64,000 nucleotides of DNA from Bradyrhizobium sp. 190 (GTDB taxonomy: Bacteria > Pseudomonadota > Alphaproteobacteria > Rhizobiales > Xanthobacteraceae), in contig NZ_JADPJL010000034.1 in the NCBI RefSeq assembly GCF_023073415.1, positions 31,979-95,978 on the forward strand, written 5' to 3'. Of this stretch, positions 8,733 through 16,901 are shown piece by piece. Under the pieces are notes generated by a model. That model made no database searches. It had not been told where the DNA came from and saw only the letters and a program-made list of their open reading frames with translations. Both the position numbers and the translations under genes were made by a program. Every line of letters begins with the position of its first letter. The stretch's first letter is position 1.

Positions 8733-9812
8733 CTAAACGTGGTCGTAGTCCACCACCACCTTGTTCGAACATGGCCGCGCCTGGCAGGTCAGGATGAACC
8801 CCGCGTTCAGCTCCCACGGCTCCAGCGAATAATTCACTTCCATCTGCGCATCACCCTCGACCAGCTTGGCGCGGCAGGTCGAGCACATGCCGCCCTTGCA
8901 GGCGAACGGCAGATCCATACCCGCGCGCAGCGCCGCATCGAGGATCGATTCTTCCTCGGCGACCGGCACCTCGCGGCGCTTGCCGTCGATAATCAGCGAG
9001 GCCATCGCCTTGGGCGGCGCGGACGCTGCGATAACTTTCTTCGGGCGCGGCTTGCCACCGAACTCCGAGACAAAACGCTCGACATGAATGCGCTCCTCGG
9101 CAATGCCGATCTCGCGACAGGTCGCCTCGATGTCCTCGCTCATGCCCATCGGGCCACAAATGAAGACGTGATCGACGCTCGCGGCGGGGACCAGCGAGCG
9201 CAGCAGCACGCGCACTTTTTCGCCGTCGAGACGGCCGTGCAGGATCGGAATGTCCTGCTCTTCGCCTGAGATGACATGGAACAGCGAAAGCCGCTGCATG
9301 AAGCGATCCTTCAATTCCTCCAGCTCTTCGAGGAACAGCATGCCTGCTGTCGCGCGGTTGCCGTAAAACAGGAAGAAGCGGCTGTTCGGCTCGCGCGCCA
9401 GCACGCCCTTGACGATCGACAGGATCGGCGTGATGCCGCTTCCCGCGGCAAAGCCGACATAGATACGCGCCTCGTCAGGCGCATGGGTGATGCCGAAGCG
9501 CCCGGTCGGTGTCATCACGTCGAGCTCGTCGCCGGCCTTCAATTCGTCCGCGGCCCAGTTCGAGAACGCGCCGCCATCCACCTTCTTCACCGCAATGCGC
9601 AGTTCGCCGTCGTCGGGGCCGGAACAGATCGAATAGGAACGACGCACTTCCTCGCCGTCCATTGTCGTGCGCAAGGTGAGGTATTGCCCCGGCATGAAGC
9701 TGTAGTCGCTTTCCAGCTCCTTCGGGATGGCAAAAGTCATCGACACCGCATCCACAGCCTCTCGGCGGAGGTCGTTGACGGCAAGACGGTGAAAGCGCGG
9801 CGCTACGGACAT
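8733..9812 (-). CDS. paaE: 1,2-phenylacetyl-CoA epoxidase reductase subunit PaaE
   Basis: A 359-residue reductase that passes electrons from NADPH to the PaaA diiron site. Order of domains: FAD-binding barrel with RRSYSICSG (about residues 50-60), NAD(P)-binding half with AAGSGITPILSIVKG, and a C-terminal plant-type 2Fe-2S domain with Cys pattern CKGGMCSTCRAK and a later Cys in FILTCQARP. ATG 9812 gives MSVAPRFHRLAV, the family start. It begins 2 bp after the paaD stop codon, so it is translated with paaD. Confidence 0.97.
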   Translation of the reverse strand: MSVAPRFHRLAVNDLRREAVDAVSMTFAIPKELESDYSFMPGQYLTLRTTMDGEEVRRSYSICSGPDDGELRIAVKKVDGGAFSNWAADELKAGDELDVMTPTGRFGITHAPDEARIYVGFAAGSGITPILSIVKGVLAREPNSRFFLFYGNRATAGMLFLEELEELKDRFMQRLSLFHVISGEEQDIPILHGRLDGEKVRVLLRSLVPAASVDHVFICGPMGMSEDIEATCREIGIAEERIHVERFVSEFGGKPRPKKVIAASAPPKAMASLIIDGKRREVPVAEEESILDAALRAGMDLPFACKGGMCSTCRAKLVEGDAQMEVNYSLEPWELNAGFILTCQARPCSNKVVVDYDHV

Positions 9813-9814
9813 GG

Positions 9815-10318
9815 TCAATGACACTTGAAATAGTCGAAGGGTTCGCGGCAGCTCTTGCACCGCCACAGCGCTTTGCAGGAGGTCGATCCGAACTCGGACA
9901 GCAGCTCGGTATTCTGCGAGCCGCATTGCGGACAGGCCACGTGCTGTTCACCGAACAGCGCGCGGCGCGAATTTGAGGCCTGCGGCGGCGCGATTCCGTA
10001 TTCACGAAGCTTGTTACGGCCGTCCTCGCTCATCCAGTCGGTGGTCCAGGCCGGCGACAGCACGGTGCGAACCGTCGGCCGGCCGATGCCGGCGCGCTCC
10101 AGCGCTAGCTCGATCTCGAGCGCGATCATGTTCATCGCGGGACAACCCGAATAGGTCGGCGTGATCGCGACCTCGACGCGGCCGTCATGGATCTGGACAT
10201 CGCGGAGCACGCCGAGGTCGGCAATGGTGAGCACAGGTATCTCGGGATCGACCACTTGCGACGCCGCCTCCCAGGCGCGCCGGCGCAGATCGCTGTCGCT
10301 GAGGACGGCCGTTACCAT
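9815..10318 (-). CDS. paaD: 1,2-phenylacetyl-CoA epoxidase subunit PaaD
   Basis: A 167-residue protein with an N-terminal MIP18/DUF59 domain (DPEIPVLTIADLGVLRDV, TPTYSGCPAM) and a C-terminal Cys-rich zinc-ribbon-like region with CPQCGS, TSCKALWRCKSC pairs. PaaD is needed for the epoxidase, probably in Fe-S or diiron assembly. Its start overlaps the paaC 3' end by 7 bp and its stop is 2 bp before paaE, so all three are in one operon. Confidence 0.96.
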   Translation of the reverse strand: MVTAVLSDSDLRRRAWEAASQVVDPEIPVLTIADLGVLRDVQIHDGRVEVAITPTYSGCPAMNMIALEIELALERAGIGRPTVRTVLSPAWTTDWMSEDGRNKLREYGIAPPQASNSRRALFGEQHVACPQCGSQNTELLSEFGSTSCKALWRCKSCREPFDYFKCH

Positions 10319-11088
10319 GTCGCCCCCGGAAATGTTCGAGGCATCGATTGCAATTCGCTGAGGAGATGGCCGAGATGCTCGCTGTGCCGGCCACTGCGGC
10401 CCCCCTGCTGCATCCAGTCATTCTTCGGCAAGGCGAGCGTCGCCTCACCGACGACGCCGGTGATCGTTTTCAGCCATTGCGATCGCAGCGGTGCAGGATC
10501 GATGCCGATGCCGGCATCGATCAGGCCGCGCTCGCTGTCATCGACGGAAAACATCTCGCCCGTGAAGGCCCAGAGTTCGTCGATCGCCGATTGCACGCGG
10601 CGGTGGCTTTCCTCGGTGCCGTCGCCGAGACGGACGATCCATTCCGAGGAATGCCTCACGTGATAGGCGCTTTCCTTTTCCGACTTAGCCGCAATCGCTG
10701 CCAGCGTCGCATCGCTGGAGCGCATCATCGCGCGCCAGTAGAGATCCGCGAAGGTCGCATAGAAGAACTGCCGCACCATGGTGCGCGCGAAATCTCCGTT
10801 CGGCTGTTCCAGCAGCAGCAGATTGCGGTATTGCCTGACGTCGCGCAGATAGGCGAACTTGTCCTCGTCGTTGCCCCTGCCCTCGACCTTGGCCGCATAG
10901 GCATAGAGCTCGCGCGCCTGGCCGAGCAGGTCGAGACCCATGTTCGCGAGCGCCATGTCCTCTTCCAGCATCGGCGCGTGGCCGCACCATTCCGACAGCC
11001 GATGCCCCAGGATCAGCGCATCGTCGGCACGGCGCAGGGTGTAGAGCACCAGCGGCGTTTCGGAGACGGTGATATTGGCGACGGTCAT
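10312..11088 (-). CDS. paaC: 1,2-phenylacetyl-CoA epoxidase subunit PaaC
   Basis: A 258-residue ferritin-like structural partner of PaaA. Seen motifs are ADDALILGHRLSEWCGHAP, EEDMALANMGLDLLGQAREL and ESAYHVRHSSEWIVRLGDGT, all typical of PaaC. The ATG at about 11088 (MTVANITVSETPL) is the family start. The frame continues upstream to 11175, but those extra residues come from the palindromic repeat at 11112-11215 and should not be included. It overlaps paaD by 7 bp. Confidence 0.96.
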   Translation of the reverse strand: MTVANITVSETPLVLYTLRRADDALILGHRLSEWCGHAPMLEEDMALANMGLDLLGQARELYAYAAKVEGRGNDEDKFAYLRDVRQYRNLLLLEQPNGDFARTMVRQFFYATFADLYWRAMMRSSDATLAAIAAKSEKESAYHVRHSSEWIVRLGDGTEESHRRVQSAIDELWAFTGEMFSVDDSERGLIDAGIGIDPAPLRSQWLKTITGVVGEATLALPKNDWMQQGGRSGRHSEHLGHLLSELQSMPRTFPGATW

Positions 11089-11111
11089 GCTTCCTGCCTC
11101 TTCACATTCCG

Positions 11112-11215
11112 ACCTCATCCTGAGGAGCGCCGAAGGCGCGTCTCGAAGGATGGCCACGAGTCCCGTTGCCGCCATCCTTCGAGACGCTTGCTTCGCAAGC
11201 TCCTCAGGATGAGGA
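11112..11215. repeat. Palindromic intergenic repeat, family A (copy 2)
   Basis: CTCATCCTGAGGAGC and GCGTCTCGAAGGATGG are followed by the mirrored CCATCCTTCGAGACGC and GCTCCTCAGGATGAGG, making an almost perfect hairpin of about 104 bp. It lies inside the paa operon between paaB and paaC, so transcripts must cross it; it could act as an mRNA stability or attenuation element. Confidence 0.9.
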
Positions 11216-11217
11216 CT

Positions 11218-11505
11218 TCACATATGCCCCACTTCATCCGGCACGTCGTAAAACGTCGGGTGCCGGTAGATCTTGGATTCCGCCGGCTCAAACATCATGC
11301 CCTTCTCGGACGGATCGGACGCGGTGATCGCGCTCGACGGCACCACCCAGATCGAGAGGCCCTCACCGCGGCGGGTATAGATGTCGCGCGCAGCCTGCAG
11401 CGCCAGCGTGGCGTCGGTGGCGTGCAGCGAGCCGACATGCTTGTGCGCCAGCCCGTTGCGGCTGCGAATGAAGACTTCCCAGAGCGGAATGTTCGGCGTT
11501 GCCAT
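11218..11505 (-). CDS. paaB: 1,2-phenylacetyl-CoA epoxidase subunit PaaB
   Basis: A 95-residue PaaB: starts MATPNIPLWEVFIRSRNGLAHKHVG and ends with YRHPTFYDVPDEVGHM, both highly typical. PaaB bridges the PaaA-PaaC dimers of the epoxidase. It lies 13 bp after paaA, and a palindromic repeat separates it from paaC. Confidence 0.97.
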   Translation of the reverse strand: MATPNIPLWEVFIRSRNGLAHKHVGSLHATDATLALQAARDIYTRRGEGLSIWVVPSSAITASDPSEKGMMFEPAESKIYRHPTFYDVPDEVGHM

Positions 11506-11518
11506 CTAGAAGGTCTCC

Positions 11519-12511
11519 CTACTCTGCGGCCTGCAGGGTGGCGCGCTGCCGGCGCTTCTCGGCATAGGCCATCGCCGCCTCGCGCACCCAGGCGCCGTCG
11601 TCATGCGCCTTGCGTCGCGCGGCGAGACGGTCGCGGTTGCAAGGGCCATTGCCTGATAGCACCTGCTTGAATTCTTCCCAGTCGATCGCGCTGTATTCCC
11701 AGTTGCCCGCCTCGTTTTGTTTCATGCCGGGATCGGGAATCGAAAGTCCCAGGAACTGCGCCTGCGGTACGGTGGCGTCGACGAATTTCTGTCGCAGCTC
11801 GTCGTTTGAAAAACGCTTGATCTTCCATTTGGTCGAGGTGTCGCTGTGCTGGCTGGCCTGGTCGGGCGGACCGAACATCATCAGCACCGGCCACCACCAG
11901 CGGTTCAGCGCATCCTGCGCCATTGCTTTCTGTTCGTCGGTGCCGCGGCACAGCATCAGCATGATCTCAAAGCCCTGGCGCTGATGAAAGGATTCCTCCT
12001 TGCAGACGCGAATCATCGCGCGCGCGTAAGGACCATAGGAACAGCGGCACAGCGGGATCTGGTTCATGATCGCCGCGCCGTCGACCAGCCAGCCGATCGT
12101 GCCGATGTCGGCCCAGGTCAGCGTCGGATAGTTGAAGATCGAGGAATACTTTGCTTTCCCCGCCAGCATCAGGTCGACCAGTTCCTCGCGCGAGGTGCCG
12201 AGCGTCTCGGCGGCGGCGTAGAGATAGAGCCCGTGGCCGCACTCGTCCTGCACCTTGGCGAGCAATGCGGCCTTCCGGCGCAGCGACGGCGCGCGGGTGA
12301 TCCAGTTGCCCTCGGGCAGCATGCCGACGATTTCGGAGTGCGCGTGCTGGGAGATCTGCCGCGTCAGCGTCTTGCGGTAGGCTGCCGGCATCCAGTCGTT
12401 GGGCTCGATGCGTTCGTCAGCGTCGATGCGCGCCTGAAACTGCGCGGCCCGCGCGGCGTCCTCAACGTTGCGGTCTTCGCCCTCGGACGAATTGAGCGCC
12501 TGCGTGTACAT
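11519..12511 (-). CDS. paaA: 1,2-phenylacetyl-CoA epoxidase catalytic subunit PaaA
   Basis: A 330-residue diiron subunit that epoxidises the ring of phenylacetyl-CoA. The iron-ligand helices are visible as KVQDECGHGLYLYAAAE and CKEESFHQRQGFEIML, each giving a Glu and His pair. ATG at about 12511 (MYTQALNSS) follows a GGGAGG ribosome site. An upstream TTG in frame at 12568 would read through an AT-rich operator-like region and is rejected. First gene of the operon; the PaaX-family gene lies upstream on the same strand. Confidence 0.97.
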   Translation of the reverse strand: MYTQALNSSEGEDRNVEDAARAAQFQARIDADERIEPNDWMPAAYRKTLTRQISQHAHSEIVGMLPEGNWITRAPSLRRKAALLAKVQDECGHGLYLYAAAETLGTSREELVDLMLAGKAKYSSIFNYPTLTWADIGTIGWLVDGAAIMNQIPLCRCSYGPYARAMIRVCKEESFHQRQGFEIMLMLCRGTDEQKAMAQDALNRWWWPVLMMFGPPDQASQHSDTSTKWKIKRFSNDELRQKFVDATVPQAQFLGLSIPDPGMKQNEAGNWEYSAIDWEEFKQVLSGNGPCNRDRLAARRKAHDDGAWVREAAMAYAEKRRQRATLQAAE

Positions 12512-12543
12512 GGCGGACCTCCCTGATGTCGTTGGGAGGAAAT

Positions 12544-12584
12544 ATATAACATAAATGTAGATATGCAATACATTTTTGTAACAT
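12544..12584. promoter_or_regulatory. Candidate operator dyad between paaX and paaA
   Basis: Two 15-bp arms, ATATAACATAAATGT at 12544-12558 and ACATTTTTGTAACAT at 12570-12584, are inverted repeats matching at 12 of 15 positions around an 11-bp centre. The stretch is strikingly AT-rich for this genome and lies just upstream of paaA. It could be the PaaX (or a PaaR-type) operator and contain the paaA promoter. Binding is inference. Confidence 0.6.
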
Positions 12585-12586
12585 AT

Positions 12587-13456
12587 TTACGGATCGCCAA
12601 ATCGCCTGGCGAGTTCCGCACCGGGCTTCGGCAGCGGCCCGGTCTCGTTGGTCGCATGATGGTCAAGCCATTGTTCGGACGCGGGAAGTAGCGCGCGATA
12701 GATTTCCCCGCACAGCGATCGAGCCGCCCTGCCCGGCCAGTCCGCCGGCAGCAGCGCCGTCGGCAACAGCGGGTCGCGCAGCACAACACGGCGGTAATGG
12801 TGGATTAAAAGGATCCGCGCGGTGAAGGCATCCGCCTCTGCGAGCCGTTCGCCGCTGACGATCCAGCCGTGCAGCGGCTCGAAGGTTTTCATGAACTTCT
12901 GATAGGCGTCGGCAGTGCGATGCAGCGGCCAGCTTTCACTGAGCAGGCGCCGTCCGCTGTCGTCTTCGGCCGAGACTTCGAGACGAATAGCGCCGGCGGC
13001 TTCCTCCGGCACGGGTACGCCCGACGGCGCGACCCACACGCCCGGCAGCGGACTGCCGAAGCCCACATTCTTCAGCGCCTCGCGCGCGGCGTCGCGGTCT
13101 TCGCCATTGCCGATCAGCAGCAATTCGAACCGGCCGGTCCAGTCGGAGGCTGGCGGGCCGTAGATGTGTTTCGTTGCGATATCAAAAGTTTGCCGCCCGC
13201 TCTGCACCAGGCGATAGAAGCTGTTGCGGCCGACTTTATTGCGTTCGAACCAGCCGTCCGCGGTGAGCCGCGACATCGCGGTGCGCACCACGCTGGCGTC
13301 GATGTCGAGCTGTTCGAAGAACTCCAGCAGCGTGCCGAGCCAGACCGAGCCGCCGCGCGGCACGATGGCATCGCCGAATACGGTGATGACGATCGAACCG
13401 GTGCGCGACGGTTCGCGCTTCAGCTGCTGGACGATGCGGGCAAGCGGCGGCGGCAT
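12587..13456 (-). CDS. paaX: PaaX family transcriptional regulator
   Basis: A 289-residue PaaX-type repressor. The N-terminal winged helix is seen in GSIVITVFGDAIVPRGGSVWLGTLLEFFEQLDI, VVRTAMSRLTADGWFERNKVGRNSFYRL, followed by the central Cas2-like domain (FELLLIG, SPLPGVWVAPSG) and the C-terminal DUF domain with LLIHHYRRVVLRDPLLP. In E. coli PaaX represses paa genes and is released by phenylacetyl-CoA. Here it lies upstream of paaA on the same strand with an AT-rich dyad between them, so auto-regulated control of the operon is plausible. Some alphaproteobacteria use a TetR-type PaaR instead; none is next to this cluster. Confidence 0.93.
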   Translation of the reverse strand: MPPPLARIVQQLKREPSRTGSIVITVFGDAIVPRGGSVWLGTLLEFFEQLDIDASVVRTAMSRLTADGWFERNKVGRNSFYRLVQSGRQTFDIATKHIYGPPASDWTGRFELLLIGNGEDRDAAREALKNVGFGSPLPGVWVAPSGVPVPEEAAGAIRLEVSAEDDSGRRLLSESWPLHRTADAYQKFMKTFEPLHGWIVSGERLAEADAFTARILLIHHYRRVVLRDPLLPTALLPADWPGRAARSLCGEIYRALLPASEQWLDHHATNETGPLPKPGAELARRFGDP

Positions 13457-13510
13457 GCGTCAAGGCATAGCGCGTTTTTCGGGGGAGCGACAATCTCGGC
13501 AAGAGCCGCG

Positions 13511-13616
13511 CTTCATCCTTCGAGACGCGGCCAAGCGGCCGCTCCTCAGGATGAGGTCAAACCTTGGGAGGTCCTCATGGTGAGGAGCGCGGCAAAGCCG
13601 CGCGTCTCGAACCATG
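13511..13616. repeat. Palindromic intergenic repeat, family A (copy 3)
   Basis: Starts with CATCCTTCGAGACGCGGCC, continues with GCTCCTCAGGATGAGG, then a second unit GTCCTCATGGTGAGGAGCGC and CGCGTCTCGAACCATGG. It is the same element as at 6681 and 11112, in two inverted units, upstream of paaX. Confidence 0.85.
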
Positions 13617-13630
13617 GCCCGGAATGAGGT

Positions 13631-14401
13631 CTACCGATGCGGGTTCGGATAAACCAGGCTGCGCCAGCCGCTTCGATCGAACGGCGACCATTCGCCTTCC
13701 GCCTGCGCCAGGCGATCGGCGACGGCGTAGACGACGGCTGGGTGATGGCCCATGCCGCAATGGCTGCTCTCGACCTCGATGCTCTCGGAAGACGCTGACG
13801 TCTTCTCCATGCAGCCCTGCCAGGCGCAGATGCCATCGGTGCGGCTGAAGATCGCGGTCGTCGGCACCGGCGGCGTGCCGGACAGCGCTCCGCCGAAACG
13901 TGCATCCTCTTCGTCGGCACGGCGGCCGCTTGCCATCTCGTAGACGCGCCAGGCGTTGGTCGCCTTCGGCCCGGCGGCGAACGGGCTGCCGAGCGTGATC
14001 ACCGAGCGCACGCGCTCCGGCATCATCTTGGCGAGTTGGCGTGCGTAGAGACCGCCGAGGCTCCAGCCAACGAGGGAGACCTTTCGGCCATGCGTGTCGC
14101 TCAACTCGTGCACGAGATCGACCATCGCGTTCTGCACGCCGTGGCGCAGCCCGAGATTGCGGCCCTGACGCCAGCCGGAGACGGCGTAGCCGCGGCTCTT
14201 CAGGAAGCTGCGCAGCGGACGCGTGGAAGTGTCTGATGCAACAAGCCCGGGCAATACCAGCACCGGATGACCATCGCCTCGCGGCGCGAGGCTGAGCAGC
14301 GGCAACGCACCGAGAAAAGCGCCCAGTTCGGAAATGGCTCGCCCCTCCAGAAACATCAGCGTTCTGGACGGCGGCGAAAGCGTCTGTGTAGCAACGGACA
14401 T
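13631..14401 (-). CDS. Lipase-like alpha/beta hydrolase (paralogue of 27094-27900)
   Basis: A 256-residue alpha/beta hydrolase. The nucleophile elbow is GRKVSLVGWSLGG and the family block VRSVITLGSPFA follows; a late Asp is in SRTDGI and a candidate His is in SSHCGMGHHP. It shares an unusual block RGDGHPVLVLPG and the end AVADRLAQAEGEW...FDRSG with the protein at 27094, so the two are paralogues. No signal peptide is obvious. The distribution of residues resembles PGAP1/triacylglycerol-lipase-like hydrolases. Substrate unknown; nearby PHA and wax-ester genes make a lipid ester possible. Confidence 0.85.
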   Translation of the reverse strand: MSVATQTLSPPSRTLMFLEGRAISELGAFLGALPLLSLAPRGDGHPVLVLPGLVASDTSTRPLRSFLKSRGYAVSGWRQGRNLGLRHGVQNAMVDLVHELSDTHGRKVSLVGWSLGGLYARQLAKMMPERVRSVITLGSPFAAGPKATNAWRVYEMASGRRADEEDARFGGALSGTPPVPTTAIFSRTDGICAWQGCMEKTSASSESIEVESSHCGMGHHPAVVYAVADRLAQAEGEWSPFDRSGWRSLVYPNPHR

Positions 14402-14585
14402 TATGTCTCCTCTCGGGCGGGCCCCTTACGTCTCGGCAGCCACGCCACTGGTTCAGTTAGACGCAACGCAGTAGAATCGTTCGCAACGCAACATTGTTCC
14501 ATAAAAAGCTAAGGAACCGGTTTTGCCGTTGCAAGCGGGGCAGATCACAGTCGGAACAACTAAAAGCGTTGACGTGATTAATTAG

Positions 14586-15869
14586 TCACAGCAGCCGCAG
14601 CAGGTATTCGAGCGTGTAAAGGGCAAGCCCCGCAAGCCCACCGATCAGCGAGCCGTTGAAGCGGATGTATTGCAGGTCGCGGCCGATGTTGATTTCGATC
14701 AGCGAGATCAACTGCCCCATGTCCCAGGATTTGACCTGGTCGGAGATGAAGCCCGAGACCCCGCTCTTCTGCTCGGCGACGACGGTCCGCATCACCGCAA
14801 CGAGCCCCTGATTGATTTCAGCACGGAGTTCGGGGTCGCCTGCCAGCGCCTCGCCTGCCGTCACGAACATGCGCACCAGGTACTGCTCCAGCACCTGCGT
14901 CTCGCCCGAGGCGCTGCGCTCGAAGAACGAGCGCGCGTTGGCCCAGATGTGGCGCGCAAGGCCGGACAGCTCGGGGCGCGCCAGCAGATCGCGCTTCAGG
15001 CCTTGGATGCGCTCGGCATACGCCGGATCGGTGCCAAGCCGGTCGACGAAGGTTAGCACCATGCGGTCGAACTCGCCGCGAAACGGATGCGCGGGATCGC
15101 TACGGACTTCCTCGAAGAATGCGCTTGCCGAGGCGACGATCTTGTTCACCAGAAATTTGTCGGCACGATAGAGTTTGAGCAGCGTCGGCAATTCGGCGCG
15201 GATCTTTTCGCGGATCATCGCCATGGTCTCGGCCTGCGTCATGGTCTGATGCACTCCGCGCAGGAGATCATCGAGCAGGCCCTGATGCCGGCCCTCCTTC
15301 ACGAAGGCGCGCAACGTTCCGGCGGCAAGCGGGGCGAGATCGATCGCCATCAGTTGCGCGGTGATGCGGCGGCTGACGAAGGTCATCAGGCCGGAGTTCT
15401 CGGTCGCCGCCACCGCCTCGGGCAACAGCCGCAGCGCAAAGCGCGCGAGATCCTCGCTGCGCTTTCGGTCGCGCAGCCAGTCGGCGATGAACGAGCCGAA
15501 ATCGATCTGCCGCAGCTTGGCTTCGACCGGGGCAGATTCGAGGAAATGCACCTCGATGAATTCGCCGAGCTTGTCGGCGATGCGGTGCTGGTTGCTCTGG
15601 ATGATTGCGGTGTGCGGGATCGGCAAGCCCAACGGCCTTTTGAACAAGGCGACCACGGCGTACCAGTCGGCGAGACCGCCGATGGTGGCGGCTTCCGCGA
15701 AGGCTGCGATAAAGCCGAAGGCGGGATGCAGGGGCAGCAGCGCCCTCGCTGCCAAGAAAATTACGAAGGTCGCCGCCAGCACTGACGTTGCCAATAACTT
15801 CACGCGGCGCAGCTCGGCGGCGCGTGCGGCGTCGGCGGGGGTATCGATGAAGGTGGCGGGAAGGGTCAT
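14586..15869 (-). CDS. DUF445 family membrane protein
   Basis: A 427-residue DUF445 (YjiN-like) protein. There is one hydrophobic segment near residues 27-60 (VLAATFVIFLAARALL...), the conserved block EAATIGGLADWYAVVALFKRPLGLPIPHTAII after it, a long helical middle, and a final hydrophobic hairpin near the C-terminus (GSLIGGLAGLALYTLEYLLRLL). The family is probably an inner-membrane protein with a large coiled-coil-like soluble part. Function is not known. Single gene, between a hydrolase and a phasin. Confidence 0.88.
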   Translation of the reverse strand: MTLPATFIDTPADAARAAELRRVKLLATSVLAATFVIFLAARALLPLHPAFGFIAAFAEAATIGGLADWYAVVALFKRPLGLPIPHTAIIQSNQHRIADKLGEFIEVHFLESAPVEAKLRQIDFGSFIADWLRDRKRSEDLARFALRLLPEAVAATENSGLMTFVSRRITAQLMAIDLAPLAAGTLRAFVKEGRHQGLLDDLLRGVHQTMTQAETMAMIREKIRAELPTLLKLYRADKFLVNKIVASASAFFEEVRSDPAHPFRGEFDRMVLTFVDRLGTDPAYAERIQGLKRDLLARPELSGLARHIWANARSFFERSASGETQVLEQYLVRMFVTAGEALAGDPELRAEINQGLVAVMRTVVAEQKSGVSGFISDQVKSWDMGQLISLIEINIGRDLQYIRFNGSLIGGLAGLALYTLEYLLRLL

Positions 15870-15914
15870 GACGGCTTTCGAATGGTGAATTCGAATTCTA
15901 ACGCCTCGCGCTCG

Positions 15915-16096
15915 ACGTGTCCCGGACGCGGTGCAGCCTAGGCGATGCGAAGCGTCGTCCGGCTTCGCGCTGCTCCGCAGAGCCGGGACCCACGCAACAC
16001 GATGGACCCCGGATCAGCAGCGCACCACGCCGCCATAGCGCGTCGAAGACGCGCGTGAACGCGCTTTTGGCGCTGCGCAGCAGCCGGGGCACGCAA
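15915..16096. repeat. Imperfect palindromic repeat, family E (copy 1)
   Basis: Starts CGTGTCCCGGACGCGGTGC, contains nested complementary segments (GTCCGGCTTCGCGCTGCTCC, AGAGCCGGGACCCACG) and closes with CAGCCGGGGCACG. A related element lies at 41638-41773. It fills most of the gap between the DUF445 gene and the phasin terminator. Confidence 0.65.
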
Positions 16097-16103
16097 GCGG
16101 CAG

Positions 16104-16134
16104 ACAAAAAGAAGGCCCGCCTAAGCGGGCCTTC
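16104..16134 (-). terminator. Rho-independent terminator of the phasin gene
   Basis: Read on the minus strand, GAAGGCCCGC and GCGGGCCTTC form a perfect 10-bp stem with a 4-nt loop, followed by TTTTTG. It lies just downstream of the phasin stop codon at 16163 and shows that the phasin is transcribed as its own unit. Confidence 0.9.
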
Positions 16135-16162
16135 GAAAATGCAGTTGTCAGGCGGATCGCGA

Positions 16163-16639
16163 TCAGGCGGTCTTGGAGTAGACCTTGGCGAAGTTGTCCT
16201 GTGCGTTCTTGGCACCCTCGGTGACGAGCTTGCCGAGATACTCGGTGGTGGCCTTCGCCCGCGAGACGAGCACTTCGCCGCGCGCACGGACCATGTCCGA
16301 CTGGATCTGGGCGGCTTCGCTCAGCGACTTGGCCGAAGCCAGCTTGTCGATGCCGACGAAGAACGCTTCCGCGTCCTGATAGAACGCCTGCTGGATGTTG
16401 CGGCTGATCTTGGCGGCCTCGGAAACCGAACCGGCAACGGCGGTCTCGATGGCAGCGGTGACCTTCTCGGAACCGGCATGCATGTCGGCGGCGCGAACTT
16501 TGGCGGTCTCGGCCTGCTTCTTCACGAACTCACGGGCAGCTTCCGGAACTTCCAGGTTCTGAAGCTTGGTGAACGCCTCGGTGACGGGCGCGAAGGCTTC
16601 CTTGACGGTGTTCAGCACGGAATTGGTTTCGGTGGTCAT
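16163..16639 (-). CDS. Phasin family protein
   Basis: A 158-residue all-helical protein of the phasin_2 type: KLQNLEVPEAAREFVKKQAE, AAIETAVAGSVSEAAKISRN and a C-terminal helix ending GKLVTEGAKNAQDNFAKVYSK. Phasins coat PHA granules and control their number and size. ATG 16639 (MTTETNSV) is preferred over the in-frame start 15 bp upstream. It has its own terminator and a promoter region carrying a perfect dyad and a 12-mer shared with the phaE-phaC promoter region; the phaE-phaC operon lies about 0.85 kb upstream, supporting a real role in PHA storage. Confidence 0.93.
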   Translation of the reverse strand: MTTETNSVLNTVKEAFAPVTEAFTKLQNLEVPEAAREFVKKQAETAKVRAADMHAGSEKVTAAIETAVAGSVSEAAKISRNIQQAFYQDAEAFFVGIDKLASAKSLSEAAQIQSDMVRARGEVLVSRAKATTEYLGKLVTEGAKNAQDNFAKVYSKTA

Positions 16640-16710
16640 TGGGGGTCTCTCCATCCTCAGGTTTGAGCTATGGGCTCACCCCGTCCGGATTGGCCCGGGG
16701 CACGAGTGTT

Positions 16711-16722
16711 GTGCCATAGTTA
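16711..16722 (-). promoter_or_regulatory. Shared 12-mer in the phasin promoter region, copy 1
   Basis: TAACTATGGCAC on the minus strand, 72 bp upstream of the phasin ATG. Exactly the same 12-mer occurs at 19071-19082 upstream of the phaE-phaC operon. TATGGC resembles an alphaproteobacterial -10 box, and TTGATG lies 18 bp upstream of it as a possible -35 box. Confidence 0.55.
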
Positions 16723-16732
16723 ATGGTGCGGC

Positions 16733-16748
16733 GCAACATCAATGTTGC
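16733..16748. promoter_or_regulatory. Candidate PHA-regulator operator upstream of phasin
   Basis: GCAACAT-CA-ATGTTGC is a perfect 7+7-bp inverted repeat covering the possible -35 box (TTGATG on the minus strand) of the phasin promoter. PhaR repressors of other alphaproteobacteria bind TGC-rich dyads of this kind and leave DNA when PHA granules appear. Binding here is inferred. Confidence 0.5.
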
Positions 16749-16901
16749 AGCGCGATATCACGAGTCCGTGATGAGCATGTTGGATGAGCGCTTTGCCCAG
16801 AGAACCGGCAAAAGTTCTACTTTAGTCCAATGTCGGAGCCGCCACGCTCTACTTTGCATGGGGTTGTTTTGCGAGTTTTTGTCCGGGCGGTGTACGGCCG
16901 G

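Noticed and set aside
10348..11670. Plus-strand frame of about 440 codons opposite paaC/paaB/paaA
   Set aside because: Covers three genuine genes and a repeat; no motif supports it.
12512..12568. N-terminal extension of PaaA from a TTG at 12568
   Set aside because: It would encode an Ile/Tyr-rich leader translated from the AT-rich operator region; the ATG after GGGAGG matches the family start.
16690..16722. Possible sigma-54 promoter (TGGCAC on the minus strand at the shared 12-mer)
   Set aside because: Neither copy has GC at the needed spacing (GG-N10-GC) after TGGCAC; sigma-70-like -10 reading is more consistent.
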